64,000 nucleotides of DNA from Clytia hemisphaerica (lineage: Eukaryota > Cnidaria > Hydrozoa > Leptothecata > Clytiidae): positions 1,364,001 through 1,428,000 of the forward strand of contig CACVBU010001120.1 of NCBI GenBank assembly GCA_902728285.1, written 5' to 3'. A program made the position numbers and the translations under genes. Below are positions 1-11,340 of this stretch, piece after piece; position 1 is the first letter of the stretch; every line of letters starts with the position of its first letter. Below the pieces are notes generated by a model. It did no database searches. It was not told the DNA's origin and saw only the letters and a program-made list of their open reading frames with translations.

Positions 1-260
1 GTTTTATAATGTTTTTGTGTGAAAAAAAGAAATGTAAGGAAAAAATTCAATAAATATCTGCGAAAACGGTGATTTCCGGCATATTTCCAGCATTTTCGGC
101 CGGAAAAATTTGTTTTCGAATATCGGGCTCCGTCACATTTTGGGCATTACTATTTTACATCACTGTGCAAAAATCAGAAAAATCGAATTAGCCAAATCCT
201 AAGAAAAACTTGCCATCAGACAGATCGACGGAATTTAAATGACGAGGTAGGTACAAAAAG
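1..260 (+). repeat. Partial copy of a dispersed repeat (GGACCTACC family)
   Basis: The text around 120-175 (gggctccgtcacattttggg and the following 'gcaaaaatcagaaaaa') recurs at 11880-11945 and, reverse-complemented, at 48690-48760. The copy is cut by the window edge on its left and ends near the 'aggtaggtacaaaaag' motif at 244-260. It looks like a non-coding, probably non-autonomous element; see the fuller copies at 11.4-12.1 kb and 48.6-49.2 kb. Confidence 0.75.
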
Positions 261-3180
261 TGAAAACCAATTAATAAAAAACATTACATTATGAAAGTCT
301 CTGTTCTTCTTATCCACATAAATACATCAACCAATCAAAATCGATCAATCAATTAATTAATATACCAAATTTATAACCCAATTAAAGGAAAGTTCTTTAT
401 AAGCCGATAGTTGCACCAAAACTCAAAAGTAAAAAATCTCAGCCCAAATTTCGATTTTCAACTTTAAAATATATATAATACCATTAAAAGCTGTAACCCA
501 CATCTGCTAAACAACACAAACGCCAAAAAAAACTTCAACACAAAAAATACGTTGCTGCTGTTGCCAAAAGTGGGCACAAAAGATAAACTGGAGAGTTAAA
601 AAAAAACCAAAACAGTATTTTTCTTTATCATCAAGAAATTTATCACATTCCAGACCGTTGAATAAAAGAATGAGTATTAGAAAATTTTATGATCAAGAGA
701 TAAGCATCAATATTCAACCACATTAGTTTTTTTTCTTAAGAATAGTGAATATAGGAAACTTTTGGTGCACGAAACATTATGTTGGCGTTGACAATAGGTT
801 TAGAATACCACATACACGCATCATTCTCAATAGTTTTAAAAGCAGAAATACATATAAGACATGACAAAGTCTTTTGAAAATGTTGAAAACTCATTTGAAA
901 ATTTTATTGGTCAAAGATAGCTCCACAAATTATACATATGGCAACGGTTTCGAGAACAGAAAACCTAAGGGAGCTATAAGTGAGTTTGTGCAGGAGACAT
1001 AATTCATAACGCCTTGTTCACTGGCTGACCTTCAAATAAGGTCTTTGTTTCTAAAATGGAGTAGACCAGAATTTTGTTTCTTACAGCTACCGTTTATATT
1101 TGGGAGGGGAGCACTCAAGATAAACGACCTACCGTTCGTGCGGCCCTAAAGGGTCCTTTTTTCCAAACTTCCGAGAGTGCACTGCAAGGGTGTAAAATAT
1201 GGAAAATCTGACCATATTTTGCAATAAAATAGTCTAAATTGTTCAAGAAAATTCATATAAGGGTCGATTGTCGTCTAAATTTTCTCAAATTTGACTAAGT
1301 TTTCTCTGCACTGTAAGGGTCAAATTTTAAAGGCCAAATTTTGGGCCGTATGTACGGTCGTTTTTTAATCAAGTGCCCCCCCCGGATATTTATGGACTAT
1401 GACTGTGCTCCGTTATTTCTCTGAGATTGACAAAAGAATTTGGGCTTAGAAATGAAGATTTTCGAGAGGCCTGTAATTATGCATTTTTACGATCAATTCA
1501 AATTTTTCAACATGAAACCATAGCATTTGTCATTTTTCATTTGATATGCTGACGATTCGATAAAGATGAAACTTGAAGTACTTTAGTTCAAATTTTGTTT
1601 TTTCTTGTACACTGAGAGGCCTGGAGAATTTTGGCGAAGTGAAACAAAAAAACTCTAAATTTAGTGAGAACTTCGGGTATATAATGCGATTTTTGAAATA
1701 ATGGCGAGAACTTAAAGTGACATATGAGAGGGTATTTGAATCCTTTTTGCCTAAAAAAACTACGTTTAAAATTTACGAAGAATTTAGGCGAATAATTATC
1801 AAAAATTCGCTAAAATTAGCTCTTCCAAAATGTGTGCATGGAAAACTTTGACAAAGACATCCAACGACATATCTATGGTAGCGGAAATTTGGTTTGGCAC
1901 ACGTAAGGGCGTGGTCTTGAAAAAGCCGAAGATGAGAGGAATAAACTTACAAAATAAGTTGAACATGTTCCATCATAGATATCGAGCATGAATCAATGAT
2001 GACGTCAATTCTTGAGGATGATGTTTCTTCAACTGGTTCACCAACAAGTTTTTTTTATGTTTGATCTGTCAATCTGTAGAGAAGAGAATATAATGAAAGA
2101 GATATTCTGTAGAGAGGAGAATATGATGAACTTGTAAGACCCAAGTCAAAGTTCAAGAACGTGTCTTTTTGAGACCTTTTGAGATGAGAAACATACCGTC
2201 GTTTTGTATAAGATTCCCATTTCCGTACTAAGATTCTTTTTTCACTTTTCTAGAGGAAAATGACCAGGACTTCGGGTAGGAGAAAAATAAGCTTCGAAAA
2301 GTTAAGCAGTTTCGCGAGTAAACATAGTATTTTCCGTACCTTTAGAAACAAACCCATTCCAATCTCATGCCGGTCATCCCGGGAAAAAGAGCAAAAAGAT
2401 TTCGAAAAATGACAAGAATCTTAGTGGGGAAATGGAAACGACTGTAATAGACATAATCGGTGATTGTAAAAAGATTTCTACCTCTCTGGGTGCTAAATAA
2501 AGAAATCTAGTATCAATGAGTGATTCCACTCTACTTCTCTTTCCAACCTTTTGAGGGAGGTTGAATGTAAAAATTAGAAGTGGATAGACGGTATTATTGG
2601 ACCAGAAATTTAAAGAAGTGGCTTCGAAAAGTTGATGCATATGCTACACGTTTTATAAGAACAAACTTTGTAAAAACAAAAGGCTTTGAAGGCCAAAATA
2701 TTAAGAAATTCGACGCTCGAAGTGCCAAAGAAAAAAAAAATGAACAGCCGAGCTTCAACGAAATTTTGAACATCCAGTTTAGTTTCCACGTAAAAATAAA
2801 GGTTGAAACATTGATATTATCAAAATTCAAAATGGCAGCTGTCAAGATTTGAAAAAATTCATCAATCTATTTTCATCCTAACGGGAATAGTGTACTGTGT
2901 ATCAAAATAAATCAGAATTATTTCACGATCAATGCTAACCTTTTCATTCAAATGTAACAAAAACCATTTCGTCAAAAAAGATCTTCAGAACACGCCATAC
3001 ACAAAACCACGTACGAAAATCAGTATCTCTCACACTCAAACTTGCTCACATAACCAATTTACAGTACCCATACACTATAATTATAACGTCAAAAAATATT
3101 TCCATGATTTCTCTCTTTTTGTTTCGCGCGTGACTCATACCAGGCCCTTTGGGAATCAAAACAATTAAAACATTTTTTCA
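261..3180. other. Intergenic, no gene recognised
   Basis: AT-rich sequence with frequent stops in all frames. The short open frames near 2.4-3.3 kb have low-complexity, Phe/Lys-rich translations, overlap on both strands and show no domain. I see no RNA gene here. Confidence 0.6.
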
Positions 3181-3331
3181 ATGACTCAAACAACGCAAAC
3201 GGATGAATAATAAAAAACCGTTTCGGATTTACATTGCGATGCAGTTCAAAACTCCAAACTTCTTGGATTAGAGCCTGGATATTCGTTTTTTGCCTTTTTT
3301 CTATAGTGGAAGAAGTATTTATTTTCTTGGT

Positions 3332-3567
3332 GTACACGTTTTTTATAAGAACATTCAAAATTCTTGAAGCCTTAGGATGTTCCTATTTTTTTGAGTTTTA
3401 ACATGTTCTTATTTTCACCATTTTGTGGGTATTTTTGTCTGTTTTCTTAAGAAATTGGGTGTTTTAGAGTCTGCGTAGCCTTAAAATGTTCTTAACTTTT
3501 TTTTTGACATTTTGGTCATCGAAGCCTTATATTCTTATATAGTTTGTTCTTATAAAAAAACGTGTAC
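3332..3567. mobile_element. MITE with ACACGTTTTTTATAAGAAC terminal inverted repeats, copy 1
   Basis: Left end gtacacgttttttataagaa and right end ttcttataaaaaaacgtgta are inverted repeats of about 21 bp around a 236-bp core with repeated 'atgttcttaac' motifs. No coding capacity. Copies are at 4757-5008 (inside the second tandem unit) and 44043-44177, with a one-ended relic near 48161. Confidence 0.8.
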
Positions 3568-3906
3568 AATCAAATAACCTACTCTCTCTGCCAAATCCTT
3601 CCTACGGAGCTAATTGTTTTTGATAAACTAAAACAATCAAAACCTGTTTTGTAGCATCCCTTTATTCTCTGGTTGTTTTAGCCTCACATGGCCAATGAAA
3701 GTTCGCCGCCATCTTGAAGAAAGTCTGTCATATTCTTCCCATGGTTATTAAGAATTACATTTCTTGAATTACTATTTGATTGTTTTTCATTTTTAATTAT
3801 CTAAAACTGAAATAATAAGAAATTATCAATATTATAGACATTATTTTTATTTCACCTACCATTTCCATACTCGTTAAATATGGAACTTAACTTGCACCGA
3901 TGTAAT

Positions 3907-4351
3907 CGTTAGAGCACCCCCCCCCCAGCGGTTTGCGTGAATGTGTGAATGGGCTTTTTTGGTTGCGTGGATGCGTAAAAATTGAAAAAAGTTGCGTGAG
4001 CGTGAAAATCTACTTTTTGATTGCGTGAATGCGTGAATCTGAGCTATTTTGTGCGTGAATACGTGAATTAGTGCAAATTTCCCCGATTTTTCCCAAAAAA
4101 ATTTCCCGATTTTTGCGTGAAAACTCGAGAAAAATTTGCGTGAAAGCGTGAACTTCGAAAAAAAAATTGCGTGATTGCGTGAATCAAGAGACCGCTGGGG
4201 GGCGAGCTCATAGAGTTGTTGAGACACTTAAAATGCACCAAGGATATGTGCAGACACCTTTATGAAGTTGTTTTCGTTCGGAATCAAACTCAAATAAAAC
4301 TCGACCCAGGCCCTTTGTCCACTTTTTTTTCATTCTGATAGTGCTCTAACG
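3907..4351. repeat. Inverted-repeat element with poly-C and GCGTGA repeats (copy 1)
   Basis: Outer arms cgttagagcac (3907-3917) and gtgctctaacg (4341-4351) are inverted. Inside, a C-run followed by agcggt and the matching accgctgggggg form inner arms around about 250 bases of degenerate GCGTGA/GCGTGAAT repeats. The open frame read through the GCGTGA repeats on the minus strand is a repeat artefact (His/Ser/Lys-rich). Confidence 0.65.
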
Positions 4352-4756
4352 AAAGGTTGTACCAACGTTCATCAGTAAAATCAAAAAATGGTGCCAGGTG
4401 CTGTGGGAACGAGATTGGGAAAAATAAGGAAAGCTCAAGTTTTTTAAAAGGTATATTTTTCATCTATACTCGAATCTTTTTGAACATCATTGAAACTATT
4501 TATTTCCCATCCGAAACGCATGAACGACGTTGTTTTCGCACAGTCGTTGGACTGAAAGTAAAACCCATCGCAAGATTTCCGAAAATGTGCCACGCAAAAA
4601 AAAACCCTAAACTAAATCATCACGCACACGGATGAATAATAAAACCCGTTTCGGATTTCCATGGCGATGCAGTTCAAAACTCCAAACTTCTTGAATTAGA
4701 GCCTGGATATTCGTTTTTTGCCTTTTTCCAGTGGAAGAAATATTTATTTTCTTGAT

Positions 4757-5008
4757 GTACACGTTTTTTATAAGAACATTCAAAATTCTTGAAGTCTTAG
4801 GATGTTCCTATTTTTTTGAGTTTTAAGCTTAAAAATGTTCTTAACATGTTCTTATTTTCACCATTTTGTGGGTATTTTTGTCTGTTTTCTTAAGAAATTG
4901 GGTGTTTTAGAGTCTGCGAAGCCTTAAAATGTTCTTAACTTGTTCTTAACATTTTGGTCATCGAAGCCTTATGTTCTTATATAGTTTGTTCTTATAAAAA
5001 AACGTGTA
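4757..5008. mobile_element. ACACG-type MITE, copy 2
   Basis: Duplicate of the 3332-3567 element, carried along by the tandem duplication. It is slightly longer because it keeps a 'ttaagcttaaaaatgttc' segment that the first copy lacks. Confidence 0.8.
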
Positions 5009-5343
5009 ATCAAATAACCTACCCTCTCTGCCAAATCCTTCCTACGGAGCTAATTGTTTTTGATAAACTAAAACAATCAAAACCTGTTTTGTAGCATCCC
5101 TTTATTCTCTGGTTGTTTTAGCGTCACATGGCCAATGAAAGTTCGCCGCCATCTTGAAGAAAGTCTGTCATATTCTTCCCATGGTTATTAAGAATTACAT
5201 TTCTTGAATTATTTGATTGTTTTTCATTTTTAATTATCTAAAACTGAAATAATAAGAAATTATCAATATTATAGACATTATTTTTATTTCACCTACCATT
5301 TCCATACTCGTTAAATATGGAACTTAACTTGCACCGATGTAAT

Positions 5344-5763
5344 CGTTAGAGCACCCCCCCCCCAGCGGTTTGCGTGAATGTGTGAATGGGCTTTTTTGGT
5401 TGCGTGGATGCGTAAAAATTGAAAAAAGTTGCGTGAGCGTGAAAATCTACTTTTTGATTGCGTGAGTGCGTGAATCTGAGCTATTTTTTTGTGTGAATAC
5501 GTGAATTAGTGCAAATTTCTCCGATTTTTCCCAAAAAATTTTCCGATTTTTCAGAATTTGGGTTTGCGTGAAACTCGAGAAAAATTTGCGTGAAAGCGTG
5601 AAGTTCGAAAAAAAATTGCGTGATTGCCTGAATTGAGAGTCCGCTGACTCATAGAGTTGTTGATGCACCTTTATGGAAGTGGTTTTCGTTCGGAATCAAA
5701 CTCAAATAAAACTCGACCCAGGCCCTTTGTCCACTTTTTTTTCATTCTGATAGTGCTCTAACG
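5344..5763. repeat. Poly-C/GCGTGA inverted-repeat element (copy 2)
   Basis: Same element in the second tandem unit, with arms cgttagagcac and gtgctctaacg. The inner right arm (accgctgggggg in copy 1) is shortened here. Confidence 0.6.
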
Positions 5764-6358
5764 AAAGGTTGTACCAACGTTCATCAGTAAAATCAAAAAG
5801 TGGTACGAGGTGCTGTGGGAACGAGATTGGGAAAAATAAGGAAAGCTCAAGTTTTTTAAAAGGTATATTTTTCATCTATACTCGAATCTTTTTGAACATC
5901 ATTGAAACTATTTATTTCCCATCCGAAACGCATGAACGACGTTGTTTTCGCACAGTCGTTGGACTGAAAGTAAAACCCATCGCAAGATTTCCGAAAATGT
6001 GCCACGCAAAAAAAGAAAACCCTAAATTAAATCTGTTGTCTTAAATGTGGTGCAGATCTTAAGGCCCCACTTTCGTTGCTTGAGAAAAATTGACGATGTT
6101 TCTCTGCCCTTCAGACTTAAAACTCATTGACCAGAGCACAAGACTAGCTGTACTAGAAGTATATGATCTTTTTGTAACGCTGTAGCGAATATTGAAAACC
6201 GTTTTGAAATACATTTATCAGAAAAAATGGAAAGAATGAAGCTGATTTTTGAGCGAGGGTTATTTTTTCGGAAACAAGCTGAAGAGAGTATTTATTTGTC
6301 AGGTAGAAAGGGGAATGAAAATTTTAAACGCATTATTATGTCCAATTGATCATTTCCG

Positions 6359-6634
6359 ACACCCCTCCCTCACAGCCCCGGTGAAAGTTTTTCCCGGTGG
6401 GAATAAAAATTTCTTATGAAATCTCAATGAGGATAAAAATTCTTTTTTTTTTCCAAGTTTAAAATCCATTGGGGTGGTTTTGGAGTGCAATTTTCAAACA
6501 TTGAATTTCGAATGGGGATGAAATCAAAGTCAATTTCCCAGTGGGGCTGAAATTCTACCGGGAACGGGAACTGAAAATTTTTGACAACTTTATCAGTAGG
6601 GCTAGGGAATCAGCGGGTCTGTGACACAGGGGTG
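6359..6634. mobile_element. ACACCCC-type MITE, copy 1
   Basis: Ends read acacccctccctcacagcc on the left and ctgtgacacaggggtgt on the right, an imperfect inverted pair. The 276-bp interior repeats phrases such as 'ccggtgggaataaaaattt'. Four relatives occur at 17.3, 22.6, 51.3 and 53.8 kb. Confidence 0.75.
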
Positions 6635-7029
6635 TTTTCCAATTTCTTTAGCATGTCTTTAGCAATCACCTGTTAATCACCCAGTAACTTGCCAAATGAA
6701 CTTAAGGTGTAGAGATGAAATTTGTTATTCATAGGTCGAGGGAATCACAAAAAAAAACAAAGGAATTTCTTGTAGATCCTGAAGTTCAACTTCAACCAAA
6801 TATTCAGCAGAAATTTATTCATTAATTTATTTATTTCTGTGACATTAGACTATACAGTTTGATGTCAAAATTAACAAACTTCCGAAAAATAATAGCCACA
6901 ACCTTTGATCATACCTTGTCAATTGATATTCGCTATTACAACACAACACTGATAGCTATGATCGTTTAAAAACTAAAGAAAGCTATCCACGGTATAAAAA
7001 GTGCGGTTTGAAAATCAGGAAAGAAAGGA

Positions 7030-7212
7030 AAGCTGACAAAAGAAGGATAGACGGAACCAACGTTCCAGATTTAAAAGGAACGCTAGGATTCCGTACTAAT
7101 ATCGTTGACATCGGGAAAATAAGGACGATAACTGGTTTGGTCATGTATCCATGAGAAAAGCCGACGCCAGCTATACGTCAAGAAGTCGGACTTCACAGGA
7201 AAACGACCAATA
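7030..7212 (+). pseudogene. RTE-like LINE ORF2 relic, left part
   Basis: Decayed coding sequence; one frame reads DNWFGHVSMRKADASYTS, the WFGHV block typical of the C-terminal tail of RTE-group LINE proteins. It stops at about 7212, where an unrelated LINE begins, and resumes at about 8806 with DLIREDTGIPLLTAKRLA, the expected downstream block. Frameshifted and non-functional. Confidence 0.55.
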
Positions 7213-8805
7213 GAACGTTCACCTAAAAGTTAGCGTGATTTCGCTTGACGAAAAAACCATCGAACGTGTCAAAACATTCAAACTCCTCGGTATAACGTTT
7301 AGTGAGGATATGAAATGGAACGCTCATATAAAAAAAGCCACGTCTAAAGCATATGGTACACTCAAGTCACTTTGTCGTATCAAGCGCTACCTACCTTACC
7401 ATCTACGGAAGCAGCTTGCAGAATCGCTTGTATTGAGCCAGCTCGACTACGGCAATGCTCTTTTCATCGACGCACCATCGTACCTCATCCAGCGGATGCA
7501 GCGGATACAAAACGCAACCGCCAGTTTCGTGAGAGGCCGCTACTCAAACGTATCAGACGTGATCTCGCTGAAATGGCTACCAATACGCGAGAGAGCAGAA
7601 TTTAGCATGGCTAAACTTGCATGGAAATCCATTAACTCTAATAACTGGCCAACTTTCCTTCCGACGGAAAAAATGACACCTCGAGAAGGTTTGAGAAACC
7701 CTGTTCACGCTGGCACAATGTTGGCTTGTCCGAATATTATTATGGGTAGTTTTGAATACGACTCTTCGCGTATATTCAATGGACTTCCCCAAAAATGTCG
7801 GGATGAATTAGATTATAACATATTTTGTAGTGAAACTAAAAGGCATTTTTTGGATCAAGGTCTCGCTAGGAGCCTTGTATGAATTTAAAGTATTTTCATG
7901 TCTTGAATCTCAAAGACCAGCTATTTCCTTGGGATTTTACTCTGCTCATGACTTGATTCCAATTTAACAATAACTATCCTTTTGATAACTTAACAATAGA
8001 CTTGCGAGAGTTTTAACCTTGTGATAACCAACTCTGCTATACTTTACGATCGTCAAATATAACAACATACTTTCTCACTTTAAATAAATATTTCATTATT
8101 TAGTATTTTTTTTATATTGCTTATCGTTTTTAGCTGGGACGTTGCCACATCTAACTCCAAATCCTTTAACGCCTTGTATCTCTTAGTCATTTTCCATCGT
8201 ATTGATTAACTTATCCCTATTCCGTAGCCAGTAGCAGTAGTTACACTCCGTTCATTATTCTTTAGAGCAACTATCCCCTATTTGTTTAATTATTTGATTT
8301 TAATTAGTTTTGAGTTATTCTAATGATATTTTATATTTACTACTCCTGGACATTCTGCAATTCCAACTCATACTCTTGTGTCACTCTTACACCCCTCGTC
8401 AATCGTATTTACTCTACTAATTTCCTAGATCTAACAGCCTACCTAGCGTCCTGGTCAATAGTTGTATCAATTTTGTAGTATTTTATAGCTTAATCTAAAT
8501 TCAAACTTTGGTTTTACACAGGTCTTGCACAAGCCACTAGCACTACGTTCACTCATTCTACTTTTGCCAAGCTCATATCACTCTACAACGGTATTTGATC
8601 GAACGTACTTGGCTTTACCAACTTTTAGCCTTCTAGTCTATAGTTACAACCGGTCTCAGTATTTTTAATGAACATCATATTTTTCATTCGCTACATATAT
8701 ATTTATCATACTCAATTTCCAGGTGAAGAGCCAATTGTAAAACTTTGGAGATACTGTGAAATATATCGTTATTATTATTATTATTATTGTTATTATTATG
8801 ATTTA
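7213..8805 (+). mobile_element. 5'-truncated CR1/L2-like LINE with 3' UTR and (ATT)n tail
   Basis: The copy consists of the C-terminal end of a reverse-transcriptase ORF (7235-7882), about 0.9 kb of non-coding 3' UTR and a short ATT/GTT microsatellite at 8768-8800 that probably is its tail. Both sides continue into one RTE-like relic, which marks the insertion limits to within a few tens of bases. Confidence 0.7.
7235..7882 (+). pseudogene. C-terminal fragment of LINE reverse transcriptase (CR1/L2-like)
   Basis: The open frame of about 215 codons encodes the thumb and post-RT region of a non-LTR retrotransposon polymerase. Recognisable blocks are FKLLGITFSEDMKWNAHIKK, the SLVLSQLDYGNALF stretch, IQRMQRIQNATASFV and LKWLPIRERAEF, in the order usual for L2/CR1-type proteins. 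The endonuclease, the fingers/palm and the YADD motif are absent, so this is a 5'-truncated copy typical of aborted target-primed reverse transcription. The frame is still open to a natural stop, which suggests a fairly recent insertion. The clade (L2, CR1 or Daphne-like) is not decided. Confidence 0.8.
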
Positions 8806-8940
8806 ATCCGGGAAGACACTGGCATTCCACTGCTGACAGCAAAACGACTGGCCAACGATAGAGGAAGACTGAAAGAGCTTGCGCAAGGATCCATGTGGAT
8901 TAAGCAGAGAAGTCGAGTAATTCAAGTCTCTTTCTTTTAA
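8806..8940 (+). pseudogene. RTE-like LINE ORF2 relic, right part (C-terminus)
   Basis: Reads DLIREDTGIPLLTAKRLA followed by NDRGRLKELAQG, matching the conserved end of RTE-type ORF2 proteins (DLI..DTGL...LA.DR..W). Together with 7030-7212 it forms one ancestral element split by the LINE between them. Confidence 0.6.
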
Positions 8941-9145
8941 AAATCCTAAGGACTTGAATCAAACCGATAGCCTGGTTGTTTATATTACAGGATTTATTGA
9001 ACCCGTTATTTGAAACTCGACACCCAGGGTTATTTCTCAGTACAATTCTCATTTCAGTTTCTTCGGAAATTTTAAATATCATAATACACGGTTAGTAGTG
9101 AGGGATGTACGAACTTCGTCATTCCAGTGGAAAACGTACATCCTT

Positions 9146-9243
9146 CCCAGCCGGCACACAACGTTATTTCAACGTCCGTACAACGTTCACAACGTCCATA
9201 TAACGTTAGAAGAACGTTAAAACAACGTTGTGTGCCAGCTGGG
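9146..9243. mobile_element. AACGTT palindromic MITE, copy 1
   Basis: Ends cccagccggcacacaacgtt and aacgttgtgtgccagctggg are inverted repeats. The short interior is built of repeated AACGTT/AACGTC words. About 98 bp; can fold almost completely. Confidence 0.85.
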
Positions 9244-9544
9244 TTATTAACAGAGAGATACATTCATCATAAAGATCCATCAACTACACTGTAAATGGTA
9301 AATATGTGGTCGATCGATCCAAAAACCGAGCGAGGCAAATGAAGATGGTCAAGAGAAACAGGCTTTTGGACAATGTGAGAAGATGAGGTGGATGAAGAAG
9401 AAGCACCGATCAATACATTCAAGAAAGAAACAAGTGACAATGATCAAGAAAGAAACAATGATGATTGTACAGATAGTTGCAGCATACCAGACTAAAGAAA
9501 GGTCGACTGTCTTGCTAAAGCATTGATGGTTGATAAGGAAAGTG

Positions 9545-9637
9545 TCGGCACACAACGTCAAAACAACGTCCATTTGACATTCATAACGTCCAAATAACGT
9601 TATTCGAACGTTAACACAACGTTGTGTGCCAGCTGGG
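9545..9637. mobile_element. AACGTT palindromic MITE, copy 2
   Basis: Same ends (cggcacacaacgt and acgttgtgtgccagctggg) and interior word pattern as the copy 400 bp upstream. Confidence 0.8.
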
Positions 9638-10133
9638 AAGATCAACAAGGGGTCGGCTTGCTTGGAAAGAAGAAGTTGTCGAAAAATGTGAAAAAGAAGT
9701 TCATGTTGAAGTAACCCAAATATAACGTCTAACTCGTTCCGGAGCCAACACAGCAATTTATCCTGTTGAGAACCGCTTAGTGTAAGCTACTTGTATTCAT
9801 CCTTGTATGATGAACCAACCCACCATACCACAAGCCAAAATACGAAAAAAAAGTTTCGTCCCCGTTGGAAATCAATCATTCAGAAGTCAAGTGATGGTTA
9901 AAGCAAGTATTTAGCTATTTTGAAACAGTGATCAAACTTTACGGTTGTGGGAAAAATACAAAACCAGAAACGAGACCTCTTGCAGGGAACAAATCTGTAT
10001 TTCAATCCACGTTTAAAGAAAAAGAAAGAAACAATATGTCATGCAGGTAAACTAAAACTATATTTCTATGATCATTTCAACAAACCGATTGACGTCAATC
10101 TATCTCCAAATCCACTTTCGGAAGCACCCAAAT

Positions 10134-10340
10134 ACAGTAGAACCACCAATTAACAGACGCTCTAAAAGGCGGACACCTTTGATAAGCGGACAATTTACCC
10201 CGGTCATTTACTAGTCAAATCCTCACAAAAAAGTTTCCAAAAGGTAGACACTCAATTAGCGGACCCTCCAATTAGCGGGCAAAATCTTTTGCACGAAATG
10301 GCAAAAACACTACTTTATCCTCTCTAATTAGCGGACATCG
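10134..10340. mobile_element. Possible pogo/Tigger-like MITE end with repeated TTAGCGGAC words
   Basis: Starts tacagtagaaccaccaatta, which resembles pogo-type termini (CAGTAGAACC), and repeats the words caattagcggac and taattagcggac four times to about 10340. I could not find a matching right end, so the limits are uncertain. Confidence 0.35.
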
Positions 10341-11335
10341 ACGGTCAAACTGGTCACAGACTTTCGACAATATTGATTTATCCAAACTATTTATTTCTTA
10401 AACACTTCAAAGTTTCATTGAACAAATTGCTTATAGACGTTTGGAGCGACCACTTTATCCAGTCCGTGGATTTACTTACGCCATAAAAATGATAAATTAC
10501 AATGACCTCAAGACTATAGAAGGGGCCACTATGTCGCGAATAAGCTTCCCGTGTGCAGCAGGTTGTGCAAAGGGATTTTATGATTGATGACCTCATCGAA
10601 AAATAAAAATTGTCAAAATTGTCAAAATTTTTGTTTTTTGGAAATAGGACCCTCCAGTGAACATAAAAACGTTTGAAAATTCGTTAAAAAAGTCTATTTG
10701 CCAAAATTGGTATTTTCCATTTTTGCCTGTCGAAGGTTGGAGCTTGGGGTACGCCCAGCCAAGCACATTACAGGCAAAATTTAAAAATATCAATTTTGGT
10801 TAATAGACTTCTTAAAAACGATTATCAGACTTTTCCGTAATAATAATATTTTATGTTCACTGGAAGGTATTCTTTCCAAAAAAACAAAAAAAATTTGAAT
10901 TTTGGCAAATTTTCTATTTTTCGACGACGTCATCGTTTCATGACGTCATTTTGCCTTATTTCCTTAATATCTCCTGATATATTCATTTTCAGATATAAGT
11001 TGTGACCTTTTTCTTTATCGGTTTTTCATACTCTTTCGAATGAAACAAAATTTTTTCAATTTTGACGACTTTTACTTTGGTTGCCATAGTAACCAATGAT
11101 GTCAGTTTCCATGGCAACGGGTGGTCACACCCGGTCTCACCTCTCAAATTTCGATCTTCTACATTCAAGGAACAATATTCAATCATAAAATCCCTTTGCA
11201 CAAGTTGCTGCACACGGGAAGACATAGTGGCCTCTAATACTTCTATGATTCACAAAAACTTCAAGGTTCCAAGGCGTAGGACCAATGAATAATGATACAA
11301 ACAAACAACGATATAAACGAAGCCCTACCAGATAT
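10340..11335. repeat. Foldback element of about 1 kb
   Basis: The segment around 10515-10595 (gtgtgcagcaggttgtgcaa) is repeated inverted at 11180-11235 (ttgcacaagttgctgcacac). Arm similarity extends outwards to the 'ggccactatg/catagtggcc' pair. The short ORFs in each arm are mirror images of each other (IIKSLCTTCCTRE and IIKSLCTSCCTRE), so they reflect the repeat and not a gene. TGACGTCA-type words occur in the loop near 10925-10945. Confidence 0.65.
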
Positions 11336-11340
11336 CCCAG

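Larger units (their letters stand above)
3185..4612. repeat. Tandem duplication, unit 1 (about 1.42 kb)
   Basis: The sequence from the motif 'ggatgaataataaaa' at about 3201 is repeated nearly identically starting at about 4630, an offset of 1412-1437 bases depending on small indels. The unit contains an ACACG-type MITE, a conserved 'ctgttttgtagcatccc' segment, a poly-C/GCGTGA inverted-repeat element and a short open frame (MYQRSSVKS...) that is present in both units. The few differences are scattered substitutions and indels, so the duplication is recent. I see no convincing protein in it. Confidence 0.85.
4613..6025. repeat. Tandem duplication, unit 2
   Basis: Second copy of the preceding 1.42-kb unit. 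Most of the length is identical, including the segment starting 'gcagttcaaaactccaaac' (3241 and 4669). The copy has lost about 20 bases in the GCGTGA-rich part and ends shortly after 'atgtgccacgcaaaaaa'. After 6025 the sequence becomes unique. Confidence 0.85.
8941..10133. other. Intergenic with two AACGTT MITEs, no gene recognised
   Basis: Apart from the two MITEs listed separately, no coding exon, RNA gene or long repeat is visible. Short open frames here translate through the MITEs. Confidence 0.5.

Noticed and set aside
3874-4227. 117-codon minus-strand ORF near 4 kb (HAFTQSKSRFSRSRN...)
   Set aside because: Translation of degenerate GCGTGA repeats and a poly-C tract; the copy in the second tandem unit is frameshifted.
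4357-6044. Duplicated ORF MYQRSSVKSK... (about 92 codons) in both tandem units
   Set aside because: Kept only because the DNA is duplicated. It is short, begins without a standard context and has no family; no sign of selection can be judged from two near-identical copies.
10387-11292. Two ORFs with shared IIKSLCT.CCTRE peptide
   Set aside because: They lie in the inverted arms of a foldback element, so the likeness follows from the DNA repeat.
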